A stretch of DNA of 38,871 nucleotides. Source: Ignavibacteriota bacterium (GTDB lineage Bacteria > Bacteroidota > Ignavibacteria > Kapaibacteriales > UBA2268). The stretch is taken from positions 1 to 38,871 of the forward strand of contig JAGXGG010000022.1 in the NCBI GenBank assembly GCA_024636855.1, written 5' to 3'. Below, piece after piece: positions 21,000 to 29,969 of the stretch. The position numbers were made by a program, and so were the translations under genes. A model generated the notes under the pieces. The model saw only the letters and a list, made by a program, of their open reading frames with translations. It was not told the DNA's origin and searched no databases. Each line of letters opens with the position of its first letter. The first letter of the stretch is position 1.

Positions 21000-22163
21000 T
21001 TAATTATTTAATCTAACAGGCATTATTAGCATCAATAACTCTTTAGAGTCTTTCTCTGGCATCAATAGAGCCGGTTTATTTGATTCAGATAATGAAAAAA
21101 CTATTTCCCCATCAGAAGAACTATTTATGTGACTTATTGCTTCATCTAAAAACTTATAATTAAATCCGATTTCCACAGGTTCACCGTCAAGTGAACAAGC
21201 AATTTTCTCATCTGCCTTAGTTCCAGAGTCAATGTCTTGTGCTGTTAGAGTCATCTCTGTAGCATCTATTTTCACTCTTATCTGTTTAGTAATATCATTT
21301 GCGAAAATAGCAACTCTCTTAATGGCTGATTGTAACTGATTCTTATTAACTGATAAGAATATATTATTTCCTGCTGGTATAACTGATTCATAAGGAGGAA
21401 ATTTCTCATCTATAATTCTAGAAATATAAATAGTAGAACCAACCTTAAATTTAATATGCGTTACTTTATCATTATTTTTAATAAATGAAAAATGTACTTC
21501 ATCATCAGCTTTTTTAAGTATATCCATAGTCCTAGAAGGGATAATTATATCTAACTCATCAGGTAATTGTCCAGCTTCAGTATTATAAGTTGATTTTACC
21601 AATCTATAACTATCCGTAGAGACAGCATTCAAATATTGTCCTCTGAATTGGAATAGAACTCCAGTCATAGCAGGTCTAAAATCATCATTTGATACTGCAA
21701 AAGCAGTCTTATCAGCTAATCTGATAACATCTTCTTTTGGTAACAATGCTTTATCAACAACTGAACTATCTGATATATCAACATTTGATTCGAATAATTC
21801 TGGTAATTCTATATACTCATCATTATTCAATCCTTTCATTTTGTAAGCACCAAAATCTGTAATCAAATCAATTTCAAAGTTTTCAGTATTCGAATTAAAA
21901 GTAATTTTCTCAGTCTTTCCTAGTGCTTTTAGTATATCATTAAGCTTTCTTCCAGGTACTAAAACTTTACCAGGAGTAGCATTTTCTACATTTAGTTGAG
22001 TTTTTATTGTTATTTCTTGGTCAGTAGATATTATTTCTAATAAATTATCATTAAGTTCAAACTTTAAATGCTCTAATACAGGTAAAGTTGATTTTGGAGG
22101 AATTGCAGGAAGAGTTTTATTTACTGCTTCTTGAAATTCATTTAAGTTCACGGTAAAATTCAT
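21000..22163 (-). CDS. dnaN: DNA polymerase III beta subunit (sliding clamp)
   Basis: The 387-residue clamp tethers the replicative polymerase to DNA. Three clamp domains can be followed: the N-terminal domain begins MNFTVNLNEFQEAV and includes LPVLEHLKFEL; the middle domain includes FRPAMTGVLFQFRG and VSTDSYRLVKS; the C-terminal domain contains LDGEPVEIGFNYKFLDEAI and ends in LLMLIMPVRLNN, the usual terminus. I start at ATG 22163, which matches the family N-terminus, rather than the in-frame TTG at 22178. No dnaA lies upstream; the next gene is psd on the other strand. Confidence 0.97.
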   Translation of the reverse strand: MNFTVNLNEFQEAVNKTLPAIPPKSTLPVLEHLKFELNDNLLEIISTDQEITIKTQLNVENATPGKVLVPGRKLNDILKALGKTEKITFNSNTENFEIDLITDFGAYKMKGLNNDEYIELPELFESNVDISDSSVVDKALLPKEDVIRLADKTAFAVSNDDFRPAMTGVLFQFRGQYLNAVSTDSYRLVKSTYNTEAGQLPDELDIIIPSRTMDILKKADDEVHFSFIKNNDKVTHIKFKVGSTIYISRIIDEKFPPYESVIPAGNNIFLSVNKNQLQSAIKRVAIFANDITKQIRVKIDATEMTLTAQDIDSGTKADEKIACSLDGEPVEIGFNYKFLDEAISHINSSSDGEIVFSLSESNKPALLMPEKDSKELLMLIMPVRLNN

Positions 22164-22240
22164 TTTTTGCCCAATCAATTAATAAGTCTAAATTATTTTC
22201 TATTTTTGAACTTTGACAGTTACAAAACATCAAAGACTTA

Positions 22241-22248
22241 CAAATATA
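22241..22248 (-). promoter_or_regulatory. Probable -7 element upstream of dnaN
   Basis: TATATTTG on the minus strand is a perfect TAnnTTTG element, identical to the one upstream of gyrB. It lies 77 bases before the dnaN ATG. The -33 position reads TTAC rather than TTG, so the match is partial. The dnaN-psd gap holds no DnaA-box cluster that I can see. Confidence 0.4.
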
Positions 22249-22277
22249 TAATTTTAAATTAATAAAAAGTAAATAAG

Positions 22278-22946
22278 TTGCTAACAAGATACGGTACAGA
22301 TAACATCCTCATAATGCTTGGTATTGCGGCAGTATTGCTAGTATCAGGATACTTTGTGGAAAATAAAATTTTAACTTACGCTTTTGTAGGAATAGGGTTA
22401 ATTTTCGCATTATTCACATTGTGGTTTTTTAGAGATCCTGATAGAACTATCCCACCTCAGGCAATTGCAGATGAGTCAATTGTTATTTCACCTGCTGATG
22501 GAAAAATAGTTCAAATGGAAGTAGAAAATGAAAGACACTATATTAAAGGTGAGTCTAAGAGAGTTAGTATCTTTCTTTCTCCAATAGATGTTCATGTTAA
22601 TAGAACTCCTGTTAGTGGCGTAGTAGAATTCTATGAATATGTTCCTGGAGATTACTTAGTTGCCTATCACCCAAAGTCATCTGAAAAAAATGAACATAGT
22701 AGAATAGGCGTTAAAAACAAATATGGAAAAGTATTCTACAAACAAATAGTTGGATTGGTTGCAAGAAGAATAGTGTGCGAGTTAAATGTAGGCGATACTA
22801 TACAAGTTGGTGATAAAATTGGGATGATGAAATTCGGATCAAGAATGGATATAGCAATGGAACCTGATACTGAAATACTAGTGAAAATCGGTGATAGAGT
22901 AGTAGCTGGTGAAACAATAATAGCAAAACTTAATAAAGTAAATTAA
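22278..22946 (+). CDS. psd: Phosphatidylserine decarboxylase proenzyme (short, archaeal-like type)
   Basis: The 222-residue enzyme decarboxylates phosphatidylserine to phosphatidylethanolamine. Two N-terminal membrane segments (about 9-27 and 32-50) anchor it. The motif FFRDPDRT precedes the catalytic part. SPADGKIV (71-78) and SPIDVHVNR (101-109) are conserved. Self-cleavage should occur at Gly187-Ser188 in KFGSRMD, with Ser188 becoming the pyruvoyl group. The start is TTG 22278; this keeps the LTRYG N-terminus typical of relatives, whereas the ATG at 22314 would remove it. Its stop overlaps the pssA start (TAATG), so the two enzymes of one pathway are translationally coupled. Confidence 0.93.
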   Translation: MLTRYGTDNILIMLGIAAVLLVSGYFVENKILTYAFVGIGLIFALFTLWFFRDPDRTIPPQAIADESIVISPADGKIVQMEVENERHYIKGESKRVSIFLSPIDVHVNRTPVSGVVEFYEYVPGDYLVAYHPKSSEKNEHSRIGVKNKYGKVFYKQIVGLVARRIVCELNVGDTIQVGDKIGMMKFGSRMDIAMEPDTEILVKIGDRVVAGETIIAKLNKVN

Positions 22947-23728
22947 TGGCAATAAGACTTACTAGATCAATAGTACCAAACTTACTAACATTGGCAAACC
23001 TATTTTGTGGGTTTGTTTCAATTATTTATGCTTCGAATGGAGAATATACCCAAGCGGCTATGTTTATACTGTTAGGTGCGTTTTTTGATATGTTTGATGG
23101 TATCACTGCAAGATTAGTAAATGCAGCAAGTGAATTTGGTGTTGAGCTAGATTCGTTATGTGATACTGTAACATTTGGACTAGCTCCTTCTTATATGCTA
23201 TATCAAGCTGCCTTCTCAACTAGTGGAGAACTAGGTATTCTTTTCGCTTCTTTTCCTGCATTGGCAGGAGCTACTAGATTAGCTAGATTTAACGTAACTC
23301 TCACAAGTCTTGAAGATAAAGCATATTTTATTGGGTTACCAATCCCATCTTCAGCGTTGGTAATTGTCTCTTATATAGTCTTTATTCAGCAATCTGGAAA
23401 GTATGACCCAACTACTGTACTTTATTTGAATTATATAGTACCTGCTATAGTTTCATTGGTAATGGTTTCAAATATAAAATTTGATAATATGCCTAGACCA
23501 ACTAAAAAATACGTTAAAGAGAAACCATTTTTCCTCATAATATTCGTAGTATCTATAATATTAGTAATTTTGAGTAAAGGTGAACATCTATTCCCAGTTA
23601 TGTTTTTCTGGATTATATTCAGTTCTGTTAAACATTTTTTACATTGGGTACTTAGTAAAAGAATACCTGAAGAAGATTTGGGGGACGAAGGAGATGATTC
23701 TTTTTCACAACAATACGACATTGATTAA
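22946..23728 (+). CDS. pssA: CDP-diacylglycerol--serine O-phosphatidyltransferase
   Basis: The 260-residue membrane enzyme makes phosphatidylserine, the substrate of the preceding Psd. The CDP-alcohol phosphotransferase signature DGx2ARx8Gx3Dx3D is complete: Asp51-Gly52, Ala55-Arg56, Gly65, Asp69 and Asp73. The early PNLLTLANLFCGF segment is typical of PssA. About six to eight hydrophobic helices follow, and the C-terminal tail (about 240-260) is acidic and cytoplasmic. It overlaps psd by one base and ends 32 bases before purS. Confidence 0.95.
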   Translation: MAIRLTRSIVPNLLTLANLFCGFVSIIYASNGEYTQAAMFILLGAFFDMFDGITARLVNAASEFGVELDSLCDTVTFGLAPSYMLYQAAFSTSGELGILFASFPALAGATRLARFNVTLTSLEDKAYFIGLPIPSSALVIVSYIVFIQQSGKYDPTTVLYLNYIVPAIVSLVMVSNIKFDNMPRPTKKYVKEKPFFLIIFVVSIILVILSKGEHLFPVMFFWIIFSSVKHFLHWVLSKRIPEEDLGDEGDDSFSQQYDID

Positions 23729-23760
23729 ACTAATTTATTAAAAAGTGGGTCATATTATAA

Positions 23761-24018
23761 ATGAATACCTATAAAGCAAAAATAAAAATTACACTTAGAA
23801 AAGGCATCTTAGATGTGCAAGGAAAAGCTGTAGAACAAGCTCTTCATTCAATGGATTACGATATTATGGATAACGTAAGAATTGGAAAATATGTAGAGTT
23901 AGATATCACTGCTCAAAATGATGGTCAAGCAGAAGAATTCGTGCGTGAAGCCTGTGATAAAATCATAGCTAATCCAATCGTAGAAGATTATGAAATAGAA
24001 ATATTAGAGAAGGCATAA
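23761..24018 (+). CDS. purS: Phosphoribosylformylglycinamidine synthase subunit PurS
   Basis: This 85-residue protein is the small bridging subunit of the three-part FGAM synthase (PurSQL), which converts FGAR to FGAM in purine synthesis. Family signs are the beta-strand [22 protein letters not shown], with GILDxQGxxVxxAL conserved, the strand [12 protein letters not shown], and the final [11 protein letters not shown]. It starts 32 bases after pssA and ends one base before the purQ start. The synthetase subunit gene purL is not in the window. Confidence 0.93.
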   Translation: MNTYKAKIKITLRKGILDVQGKAVEQALHSMDYDIMDNVRIGKYVELDITAQNDGQAEEFVREACDKIIANPIVEDYEIEILEKA

Positions 24019-24019
24019 T

Positions 24020-24715
24020 ATGAAATTTGGCGTTGTAGTATTTCCAGGTTCCAATTGTGATCATGATGCATTATATGCAACATCAAAAAACGTTGGTGCA
24101 GATTCCGTTGAAATATGGCATAAAGATACAAATATACCTTCTGACGTTTCATGTGTTATTCTACCAGGTGGATTTTCATTTGGTGATTATTTGAGATGTG
24201 GCTCTATAGCAAGTTTTTCCCCTATTATGAAAGAAGTAATTGAATTTGCTAATAATGGTGGATATGTAATTGGTATTTGTAACGGTTTTCAAATCCTTAC
24301 AGAAAGTGGTCTGTTGCCAGGTACATTATTGAAGAATGAAAGTCTTAACTTTGTTTGTAAAGATGTGAATTTGAGAGTTGAAAACACGAATAGTATTTTT
24401 ACAAAAGGTTTAGAAACAGGTAGTGTACTTAGAATACCTGTTGCACATGGAGAAGGTAATTATTATGCTGATGAGGAAACTATAAATAGATTAGAAACTA
24501 ATAATCAAATTATATTTAGATATTCTGATAGTGAAGGCAATATAACTAAAGATGTCAATCCAAATGGTGCAATAAATAATATTGCTGGAATTTGTAATGA
24601 AAATGGTAATGTTTTAGGTATGATGCCCCATCCTGAAAGATATAGTGATGAGATGTTAGGTTGTAATGATGGGGTTGGTATTTTCAATTCTATTTTAAAA
24701 TATATAAAAAATTAA
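24020..24715 (+). CDS. purQ: Phosphoribosylformylglycinamidine synthase subunit PurQ (glutaminase)
   Basis: The 231-residue class I glutamine amidotransferase supplies ammonia to FGAM synthase. It begins with the PurQ mark FPGSNCDHD (8-16). The nucleophile Cys87 is in GICNGFQ, and the His204/Glu206 pair is in [24 protein letters not shown] (48-64) and [10 protein letters not shown] (140-149) are further family segments. The length is normal for the small-type PurQ. It is coupled to purS by a one-base gap and followed 15 bases later by the first Tat gene. Confidence 0.95.
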   Translation: MKFGVVVFPGSNCDHDALYATSKNVGADSVEIWHKDTNIPSDVSCVILPGGFSFGDYLRCGSIASFSPIMKEVIEFANNGGYVIGICNGFQILTESGLLPGTLLKNESLNFVCKDVNLRVENTNSIFTKGLETGSVLRIPVAHGEGNYYADEETINRLETNNQIIFRYSDSEGNITKDVNPNGAINNIAGICNENGNVLGMMPHPERYSDEMLGCNDGVGIFNSILKYIKN

Positions 24716-24730
24716 TTCCCCGGAGGGATT

Positions 24731-24889
24731 ATGTTTGGTTTAGGAACACCTGAATTACTTTTAATTGTATTAGGTATAGCCCTATTATTTGGTGGTAAAA
24801 AGATACCAGAACTAATGAAAGGATTAGGCAAAGGTATAAAAGAATTTAAAGATGCATCAAATACTTCTGATGTAGATAAAAAAGAGTAG
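24731..24889 (+). CDS. tatA: Short TatA-family twin-arginine translocase protein
   Basis: This 52-residue gene is short but clear. It begins [20 protein letters not shown], a short Tat transmembrane helix that starts after the Gly-x-Glu-Leu type entry. The [21 protein letters not shown] amphipathic hinge and helix follow (only the first 20 residues are needed: FGGKKIP...GKGIKEF), then a short polar tail. TatA proteins form the pore-like assembly that passes folded twin-arginine substrates across the inner membrane. CGGAGGG at 24721-24727 is a strong Shine-Dalgarno ahead of the ATG, rare in this window. A second Tat gene follows after 3 bases; tatC is not present here. Confidence 0.9.
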   Translation: MFGLGTPELLLIVLGIALLFGGKKIPELMKGLGKGIKEFKDASNTSDVDKKE

Positions 24890-24892
24890 AAA

Positions 24893-25174
24893 ATGTTTGA
24901 CATTGGATTACCAGAGCTTTTATTAATTGGAGTTGTCGTTCTACTTATGTTCGGCCCCGATAAGTTACCAGAGATTGCTCGTAGCTTAGGTAAAGGAATG
25001 CAAAAAGTCAAACAAGCACAAATGCAATTCCAGAATGAATTGAATAATGTGAAAGAAGAGATGAAAGTACAAGAAGATGATTTAGTTGAAGATCCGATTA
25101 ATGAAATGAAGAAGAATGTCATCAAAAATGTAGATGAAATAAAAAAGAATTTACGTAACCTGAATAATAATTGA
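24893..25174 (+). CDS. Second TatA/TatB-family protein
   Basis: The 93-residue product begins MFDIGLPELLLIGVVVLLMF, then GPDKLPEIARSLGKGM and a long charged amphipathic helix and tail (about 40-93). The F(G)P-x-KLPEIAR hinge and longer tail fit TatB or a second TatA. In Bacteroidota-like genomes these are hard to separate without tatC context. It probably works with the short TatA encoded just upstream. It starts 3 bases after that gene and ends 10 bases before gatA, so the three are co-transcribed. Confidence 0.85.
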   Translation: MFDIGLPELLLIGVVVLLMFGPDKLPEIARSLGKGMQKVKQAQMQFQNELNNVKEEMKVQEDDLVEDPINEMKKNVIKNVDEIKKNLRNLNNN

Positions 25175-25184
25175 GAGAGTAGTC

Positions 25185-26606
25185 TTGTTAACACCTTATT
25201 TAGAGTTGAGAAAGCAATTTGAAAATAAACAGAGTTCTGTTGTTGAAACTGTTAATAATGTTTTAGCTGATATTGAAAACAGAAAGAATTTGAATGCATT
25301 TATCACTGTTACTGGTGATTTGGCAATTGAACAAGCGAAGATCTCACAGAATAGATTTGATTCTGGTAATCCTAGAGAACTAGAAGGAATGATATTAGCT
25401 ATCAAGGATAATATCTCTACTAAGGATATCCGCACAACTTGTGCATCAAAAATGTTAGAGAATTACTTACCTATATATAATGCAACGGCTGTACAACGTT
25501 TGTTAGATGCTGGTGTGATTATTATTGGGAAAACTAATATGGATGAATTCGCTATGGGTTCATCAAATGAAAATTCTTATTTTGGTAATGTACTCAATCC
25601 TTTGAACAATGAATATGTACCAGGTGGATCATCAGGTGGGTCTTCTACAGCAGCAACAGCTGGTTTTTGTCATGTATCACTAGGTTCTGAAACTGGTGGT
25701 TCTGTTAGACAGCCAGCATCTTTTACAGGTATTTACGGTTACAAACCTTCTTATGGAAGAATTTCAAGATATGGCCTAGTAGCTTTTGCTTCGTCACTAG
25801 ACCAAATAGGTATTTTTAGTCAAAATTTGGAAGATTTATCATCTGTTTGTGATGTAATAACAGGTGTAGATGAAAATGACTCTACTTCAGCTAATTTGAA
25901 ACCAACTGTTAGTAAAACTCACTTCAATTCCGAATATTCTGGATTAAAGGTTGGCTATGTATCCGATGAAGTATTAAAGAATTGCACTGAATATGTGAGA
26001 GATAAATACCGTTCCGATTTGAATATAATGAAAGATCAAGGTCATGAATTAATTGAAATTCCAATTCATTATGCAGAAGCTTGGATACCTACTTACTATA
26101 TCATAGCTACAGCAGAAGCATCTTCAAATCTTGCTAGATTTGATGGAGTTAGGTTTGGTTTTAGACCAGAGTTGAAAGAAAATGAAGATATCTATGTTAA
26201 GACTAGATCCAAAGGCTTTGGTATGGAAGTAAAACGTAGAATTATGCTAGGAACTTATGTTCTTTCTAGTGGGTTCTATGACGCATACTACAGAAAAGCA
26301 CAGCAAGTAAGAAGAAAGATTGCTGATAGTTATCTTGCAACTTTCGATAAAGTTGATTTCATATATATGCCAACTACTCCTGGTTCAGCTTTTAAATTTG
26401 GTAGCAGAAATGGTAATCCTATAAAGATGTATAAAGCTGATTATTATACTGCTTCAGCTAACTTAGCAGGTGTTCCAGCTATTAATATTCCATCTGGATT
26501 TGATGAAGATGGTATGCCTTTTGGAATGCAAGTACAATGTAATAACTTTGATGACGAGAAAATGATTGGATATGCACACTACATTTCTAAGCTAATCAAA
26601 AGTTAA
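25185..26606 (+). CDS. gatA: Aspartyl/glutamyl-tRNA(Asn/Gln) amidotransferase subunit A
   Basis: The 473-residue amidase releases ammonia from glutamine for the GatCAB complex, which converts Glu-tRNA(Gln) or Asp-tRNA(Asn) to the amide form. The amidase-signature triad is complete: Lys74 in AIKDNI, cis-Ser149 in PGGSSGGSS and the nucleophile Ser173 in [24 protein letters not shown] and FGxRNG-type segments also match GatA. The start is TTG 25185: the next in-frame Met (residue 70) is inside the catalytic core, and the [11 protein letters not shown] beginning resembles relatives. gatB and gatC are not adjacent. It follows the Tat genes by 10 bases. Confidence 0.96.
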   Translation: MLTPYLELRKQFENKQSSVVETVNNVLADIENRKNLNAFITVTGDLAIEQAKISQNRFDSGNPRELEGMILAIKDNISTKDIRTTCASKMLENYLPIYNATAVQRLLDAGVIIIGKTNMDEFAMGSSNENSYFGNVLNPLNNEYVPGGSSGGSSTAATAGFCHVSLGSETGGSVRQPASFTGIYGYKPSYGRISRYGLVAFASSLDQIGIFSQNLEDLSSVCDVITGVDENDSTSANLKPTVSKTHFNSEYSGLKVGYVSDEVLKNCTEYVRDKYRSDLNIMKDQGHELIEIPIHYAEAWIPTYYIIATAEASSNLARFDGVRFGFRPELKENEDIYVKTRSKGFGMEVKRRIMLGTYVLSSGFYDAYYRKAQQVRRKIADSYLATFDKVDFIYMPTTPGSAFKFGSRNGNPIKMYKADYYTASANLAGVPAINIPSGFDEDGMPFGMQVQCNNFDDEKMIGYAHYISKLIKS

Positions 26607-26609
26607 TTG

Positions 26610-26696
26610 CGGAAAGGGAGGGATTCGAACCCTCGGTACCCTTGCGAGCACACACGCTTTCCAAGCGTGCCAGTTAAACCACTCCTGCACCTTTCC
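26610..26696 (-). tRNA. tRNA-Ser (anticodon GGA)
   Basis: On the minus strand a 7-base acceptor stem GGAAAGG/CCTTTCC (26690-26696 with 26611-26617) carries discriminator G (26610). The anticodon stem CACGC/GCGTG encloses loop TTGGAAA with anticodon GGA (26660-26662). A long variable arm and the T-arm GGTTCGAATCC follow, as expected for a class II serine tRNA of 87 bases. The 3' CCA is not encoded. The gene lies between gatA and the LD-carboxypeptidase gene, opposite in strand to both. Confidence 0.95.
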
Positions 26697-26711
26697 GTTC
26701 AACTAAGGTTA

Positions 26712-26743
26712 CAAAACTAACATTAATGAAATTATAAAACAAT
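26712..26743 (-). promoter_or_regulatory. Bacteroidota-type promoter for tRNA-Ser
   Basis: On the minus strand ATTG (26740-26743) and TAGTTTTG (26712-26719) are separated by 20 bases, the same geometry as the gyrB promoter. The -7 element ends 15 bases before the mature tRNA 5' end, so transcription would start only a few bases upstream of it. Confidence 0.6.
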
Positions 26744-26782
26744 TTTAAATTCAACGGCATAAGATTTGCTAAATGGTATTTT

Positions 26783-27847
26783 ATGAATAGAAGAAACTTA
26801 TTTAAAATATTAGCAACAGCCTCACCCCTATTATTTAATTCAACATTTAATAAAGTAAATGAGTTTTTCTATAATGAATTACCAGATCAAGATACTCAAC
26901 TAAATAAACTAAAAATTCTTCCTAGAGGTTTAATTCCTGGTAAATCAAAAGTTGCCATAACAGCAACTTCGAGCCCAATGTCAGCTTATGAGATGAAAGA
27001 TGCCCTTAATTTCCTGAAACAAGAGAATATTACTTATGAAATTGGAGATACAGTAAAGAATAATAATTCCAATTACAGATACCTTTCAGCTTCAGATGAC
27101 GATAGAGCTGCAGAATTTATGAAGTATATAGTCGATGATACTGTAGATTGTATATTATGTGGTAGAGGTGGCTATGGTGTTCTCAGAATTCTTGAGAAAC
27201 TTGATTTTGCAACAATAAGAAAGAATCCTAAAATAATAATTGGATTTTCTGATGTAACAGCCTTAATTACTCCTATCTTTGAACATACTGGATTAGTTAC
27301 TTTTCACGGTCCTGTTGCAGTTTCGTCTTTTAATTCGTTTACACAGAATCATTTCAAAAAAGTCCTTTTCTCAACAGATAAATTTGAACCTATAGTTTCA
27401 ATTGAACCTAATGCTATAATTATCAATGAAGGCAAGGCTAGAGGAGTACTCAAAGGTGGTAATTTGAGAATGATTGTAAGTACTTTAGGTACACCTTATG
27501 AACCCAATTTTGACAATAGTATATTATTTCTAGAAGACGTTTCTGAACCGGCTTATAAAGTTGATAGAATGTTAAGCCAATTATTGATTTCTGGTAAACT
27601 TAAAAATTGTAAAGGGATAATATTTGGACAATTCGATAACCTTAACTCTAGACAAGCATTTCACCCAGGATATTCTTATACTATTAAGGAAGTGATAGAA
27701 CAACTATATAGTAAACTAAACATCCCAATTATGGTTGGTATGCCATTTGGTCATGTAAAAGACAAATTAACTCTCCCCCTTGGCATTTTAACAGAAATAA
27801 ATACTAACAATCGATCTCTAACCATCCTTGAACGTTCTGTTATTTAA
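26783..27847 (+). CDS. LD-carboxypeptidase (peptidase family S66) with a Tat-like signal
   Basis: The 354-residue protein belongs to the S66 family, which includes LdcA (murein tetrapeptide recycling) and MccF (microcin C immunity). The catalytic Ser156 lies in IIIGFSDVTAL after CGRGGYGVLRIL. The probable Glu251 is in LFLEDVSEPAYKVDRM and His324 in PFGHVKDKLTLPLG. The N-terminus MNRRNLFKILATASPLLF has a twin-arginine pattern (RRNLFK plus a hydrophobic stretch), so it may be exported by the Tat system whose subunits are encoded nearby. That fits a periplasmic murein enzyme rather than cytoplasmic LdcA. Tat export is inference; Arg-Arg followed by Phe-Lys is visible. Confidence 0.88.
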   Translation: MNRRNLFKILATASPLLFNSTFNKVNEFFYNELPDQDTQLNKLKILPRGLIPGKSKVAITATSSPMSAYEMKDALNFLKQENITYEIGDTVKNNNSNYRYLSASDDDRAAEFMKYIVDDTVDCILCGRGGYGVLRILEKLDFATIRKNPKIIIGFSDVTALITPIFEHTGLVTFHGPVAVSSFNSFTQNHFKKVLFSTDKFEPIVSIEPNAIIINEGKARGVLKGGNLRMIVSTLGTPYEPNFDNSILFLEDVSEPAYKVDRMLSQLLISGKLKNCKGIIFGQFDNLNSRQAFHPGYSYTIKEVIEQLYSKLNIPIMVGMPFGHVKDKLTLPLGILTEINTNNRSLTILERSVI

Positions 27848-27926
27848 AATTATTTTCTTAATTTATGAAACTATTTACAATCTAATTTGTTTTTACATTT
27901 AGTATAGAAACTTAAAAGGAATTATT

Positions 27927-29759
27927 ATGTCTAAATTAATTACAGCTTTGGCAATATTTTTAATATCAATTGGCTCTACTAACGCCCAATTCTTTAATAT
28001 CTCGAGTATAAATACTGATAAATTTCCATGGGTTAGCACTATATTCGTGGCAAAAGATGGTGATAATGAATTTATAAAAAATGCAACAGTTAATCAATTC
28101 TCAATTGAAGAAGATGGATTATTTGTTCCATTTTCAAAAATGAAAATTGAATGTTTTGAAAGTCAAGATGTTCCTGAACTTTCAATTGTAATTGTAGTAG
28201 ATAGATCTGGGTCAATGGAAGTCCCTTTCGATGATAAAAAGCCTAATGAAACACCATGGCTAAAAGTAAGAGAAGGTGTTGAAGCATTCTTAAATACTAT
28301 AAAATTTGTAGGTAGAACAGAAGCATCATTAGTAGCTTTTTCTAACGATTCTTTTCTAGGGTGTCCATTTACAAATAATCCACAAAGTATACTTGATTCA
28401 TTGGATGCTATAATACCAAATGGTGCTACTAGATATGATCCACCTTTTATAAAACCTGAATATTTATTTAATGGCGAATGGATGAGAGAAAGTGCCACAT
28501 CACTATTAAAAGAAAGACCTGCAAATATGAAAAGGATTGTAGTTTTTCTCACAGATGGTGCACCAACTAGCCCTCCTAGTACGATAGAAATAATTGATTC
28601 ATTAAATTACTATAATATAACTGCTTATAATATTTCATTCTTAACGAAAATGGACCCTTCATTAAATGAGATTGCAACTCGAACAAATGGTAGAGCTTAT
28701 TTAGTAGAGAAAAAAGAAGACTTAGCACACATATATACTGAAATAGCAATAGAAGCTCAAAAAGCATATTTTTGTGAGTTAAGTTGGTTAACTGACTACC
28801 CATGTTATGATAATCAGAGAGATAGAACAGCTGATATTACATTCAAGGGAATTAGTCCATATGGAAGAGGTACAAGAAGTTATGTTATTCCAGAAAGGTT
28901 TATACCAAATAGAACTTGGGATAAAAAGACATATTCATTTGGTAATCCAGAAGTTGGACCTAATAATTCTATAATAAAAACATTACAACTTGTTATAGGT
29001 AAAGTTGATTTTAACTTAGAAGATTTAGAAGTAATACCTGACAATCAGGGATTCAAAATTAATAGTATTAAAAATAGCGCAGGAACAGTTGTTAATAATA
29101 ATTCAATTGTTTCAGAAGGTGATACTTTATTCATAGAAGTTGAATTTGAACAGTTCGGTACTAAAACATTACGTACTGCTACTCTTTCTGCAAACGGTAA
29201 ACCATGTTTGACTGCATCTCAATTAGTTGGTGGTACAACTGATATAATTCTAGAATCACCAAATGGTGGTAATGTGTTTACTGTTTGTGATAATATTAAC
29301 ATAAACTGGAATGGTGTCGAATTAGGTACCGATGTACATATTTCATATTCAAAAGATAGTTTTTCAAAGGATTCTAATTTTATAACAACTTCAAGAAGTT
29401 CAACTTATAATTGGACTAATAGTCCTGGTCCTGGAAAATACAAAGTTAAATTGAGGGTTGACCCAGAGGCACGATATATTTACGCACTAAACGAAAAAAG
29501 TTCTGGAAAAAGTCATGGTAGTTCTATAGCATTATCAAGAGATGAACTTTTTACATACAGTACTGGTCATTATAATGATACTATAAAATTCGATAACACT
29601 ATACTTAGTAATAGTGGCAATACAGATATTTTCTTAGCTAAACATAACTCTGCTGGAAAGTTGATTTGGGCAAATTCTTTAGGTGGTGATGGTTTAGATT
29701 CTGCCTCAGGTGTTTGTGTTGATGATCAAGAGCAAGTTTATATTACAGGAGCAACTTAA
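27927..29759 (+). CDS. N-terminal part of an interrupted VWA/SBBP T9SS protein
   Basis: The 610-residue open part has a signal peptide (residues 1-20, ending STNAQ). A von Willebrand factor A domain follows from about residue 85, with the metal-binding motif Asp92-x-Ser94-x-Ser96 (VDRSGSM), a Thr in the GATRYDPP loop and FLTDGAPTSPP. A beta-rich region then leads to SBBP-repeat sequence near the end (DIFLAKHNSAGKLIWANSLG and VYITGAT). The frame stops at TAA 29757-29759 inside the SBBP repeat, then continues open in the same frame to 32633. I read both parts as one gene of 1568 codons with a single nonsense codon. VWA domains usually mediate metal-dependent protein binding. AAAAGGA lies 8 bases before the ATG. 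Confidence 0.85.
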   Translation: MSKLITALAIFLISIGSTNAQFFNISSINTDKFPWVSTIFVAKDGDNEFIKNATVNQFSIEEDGLFVPFSKMKIECFESQDVPELSIVIVVDRSGSMEVPFDDKKPNETPWLKVREGVEAFLNTIKFVGRTEASLVAFSNDSFLGCPFTNNPQSILDSLDAIIPNGATRYDPPFIKPEYLFNGEWMRESATSLLKERPANMKRIVVFLTDGAPTSPPSTIEIIDSLNYYNITAYNISFLTKMDPSLNEIATRTNGRAYLVEKKEDLAHIYTEIAIEAQKAYFCELSWLTDYPCYDNQRDRTADITFKGISPYGRGTRSYVIPERFIPNRTWDKKTYSFGNPEVGPNNSIIKTLQLVIGKVDFNLEDLEVIPDNQGFKINSIKNSAGTVVNNNSIVSEGDTLFIEVEFEQFGTKTLRTATLSANGKPCLTASQLVGGTTDIILESPNGGNVFTVCDNININWNGVELGTDVHISYSKDSFSKDSNFITTSRSSTYNWTNSPGPGKYKVKLRVDPEARYIYALNEKSSGKSHGSSIALSRDELFTYSTGHYNDTIKFDNTILSNSGNTDIFLAKHNSAGKLIWANSLGGDGLDSASGVCVDDQEQVYITGAT

Positions 29760-29969
29760 GATAAAAGTAAATTTGGTACTTCTAGTATTTCTGCACCTGT
29801 TGGTGGAAGTGTCTTTTTTGTAGCTAAAACATCCCAAAATGGAGGGGCATATACTGTTAGATATATTGCTGCGAGAAGCCCATATACTACATTTGGAGCA
29901 TGGGGAACAAAAATACGTTATGATCAGCCAAGTGACAAGATTATTGTTCAATTTGGGGCTAAAAATGAT

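Noticed and set aside
22164-22277. Replication origin upstream of dnaN
   Set aside because: No DnaA-box cluster or dnaA gene is visible; the gap is short and its AT content is normal for this window.
24712-25194. 160-codon minus-strand frame opposite the Tat genes
   Set aside because: It is the antisense shadow of the two TatA/B genes, whose plus-strand products are clear family members.
29757-29759. Programmed recoding (selenocysteine or pyrrolysine) at the interrupting stop
   Set aside because: The codon is TAA, not TGA or TAG, and no neighbouring recoding structure is evident.
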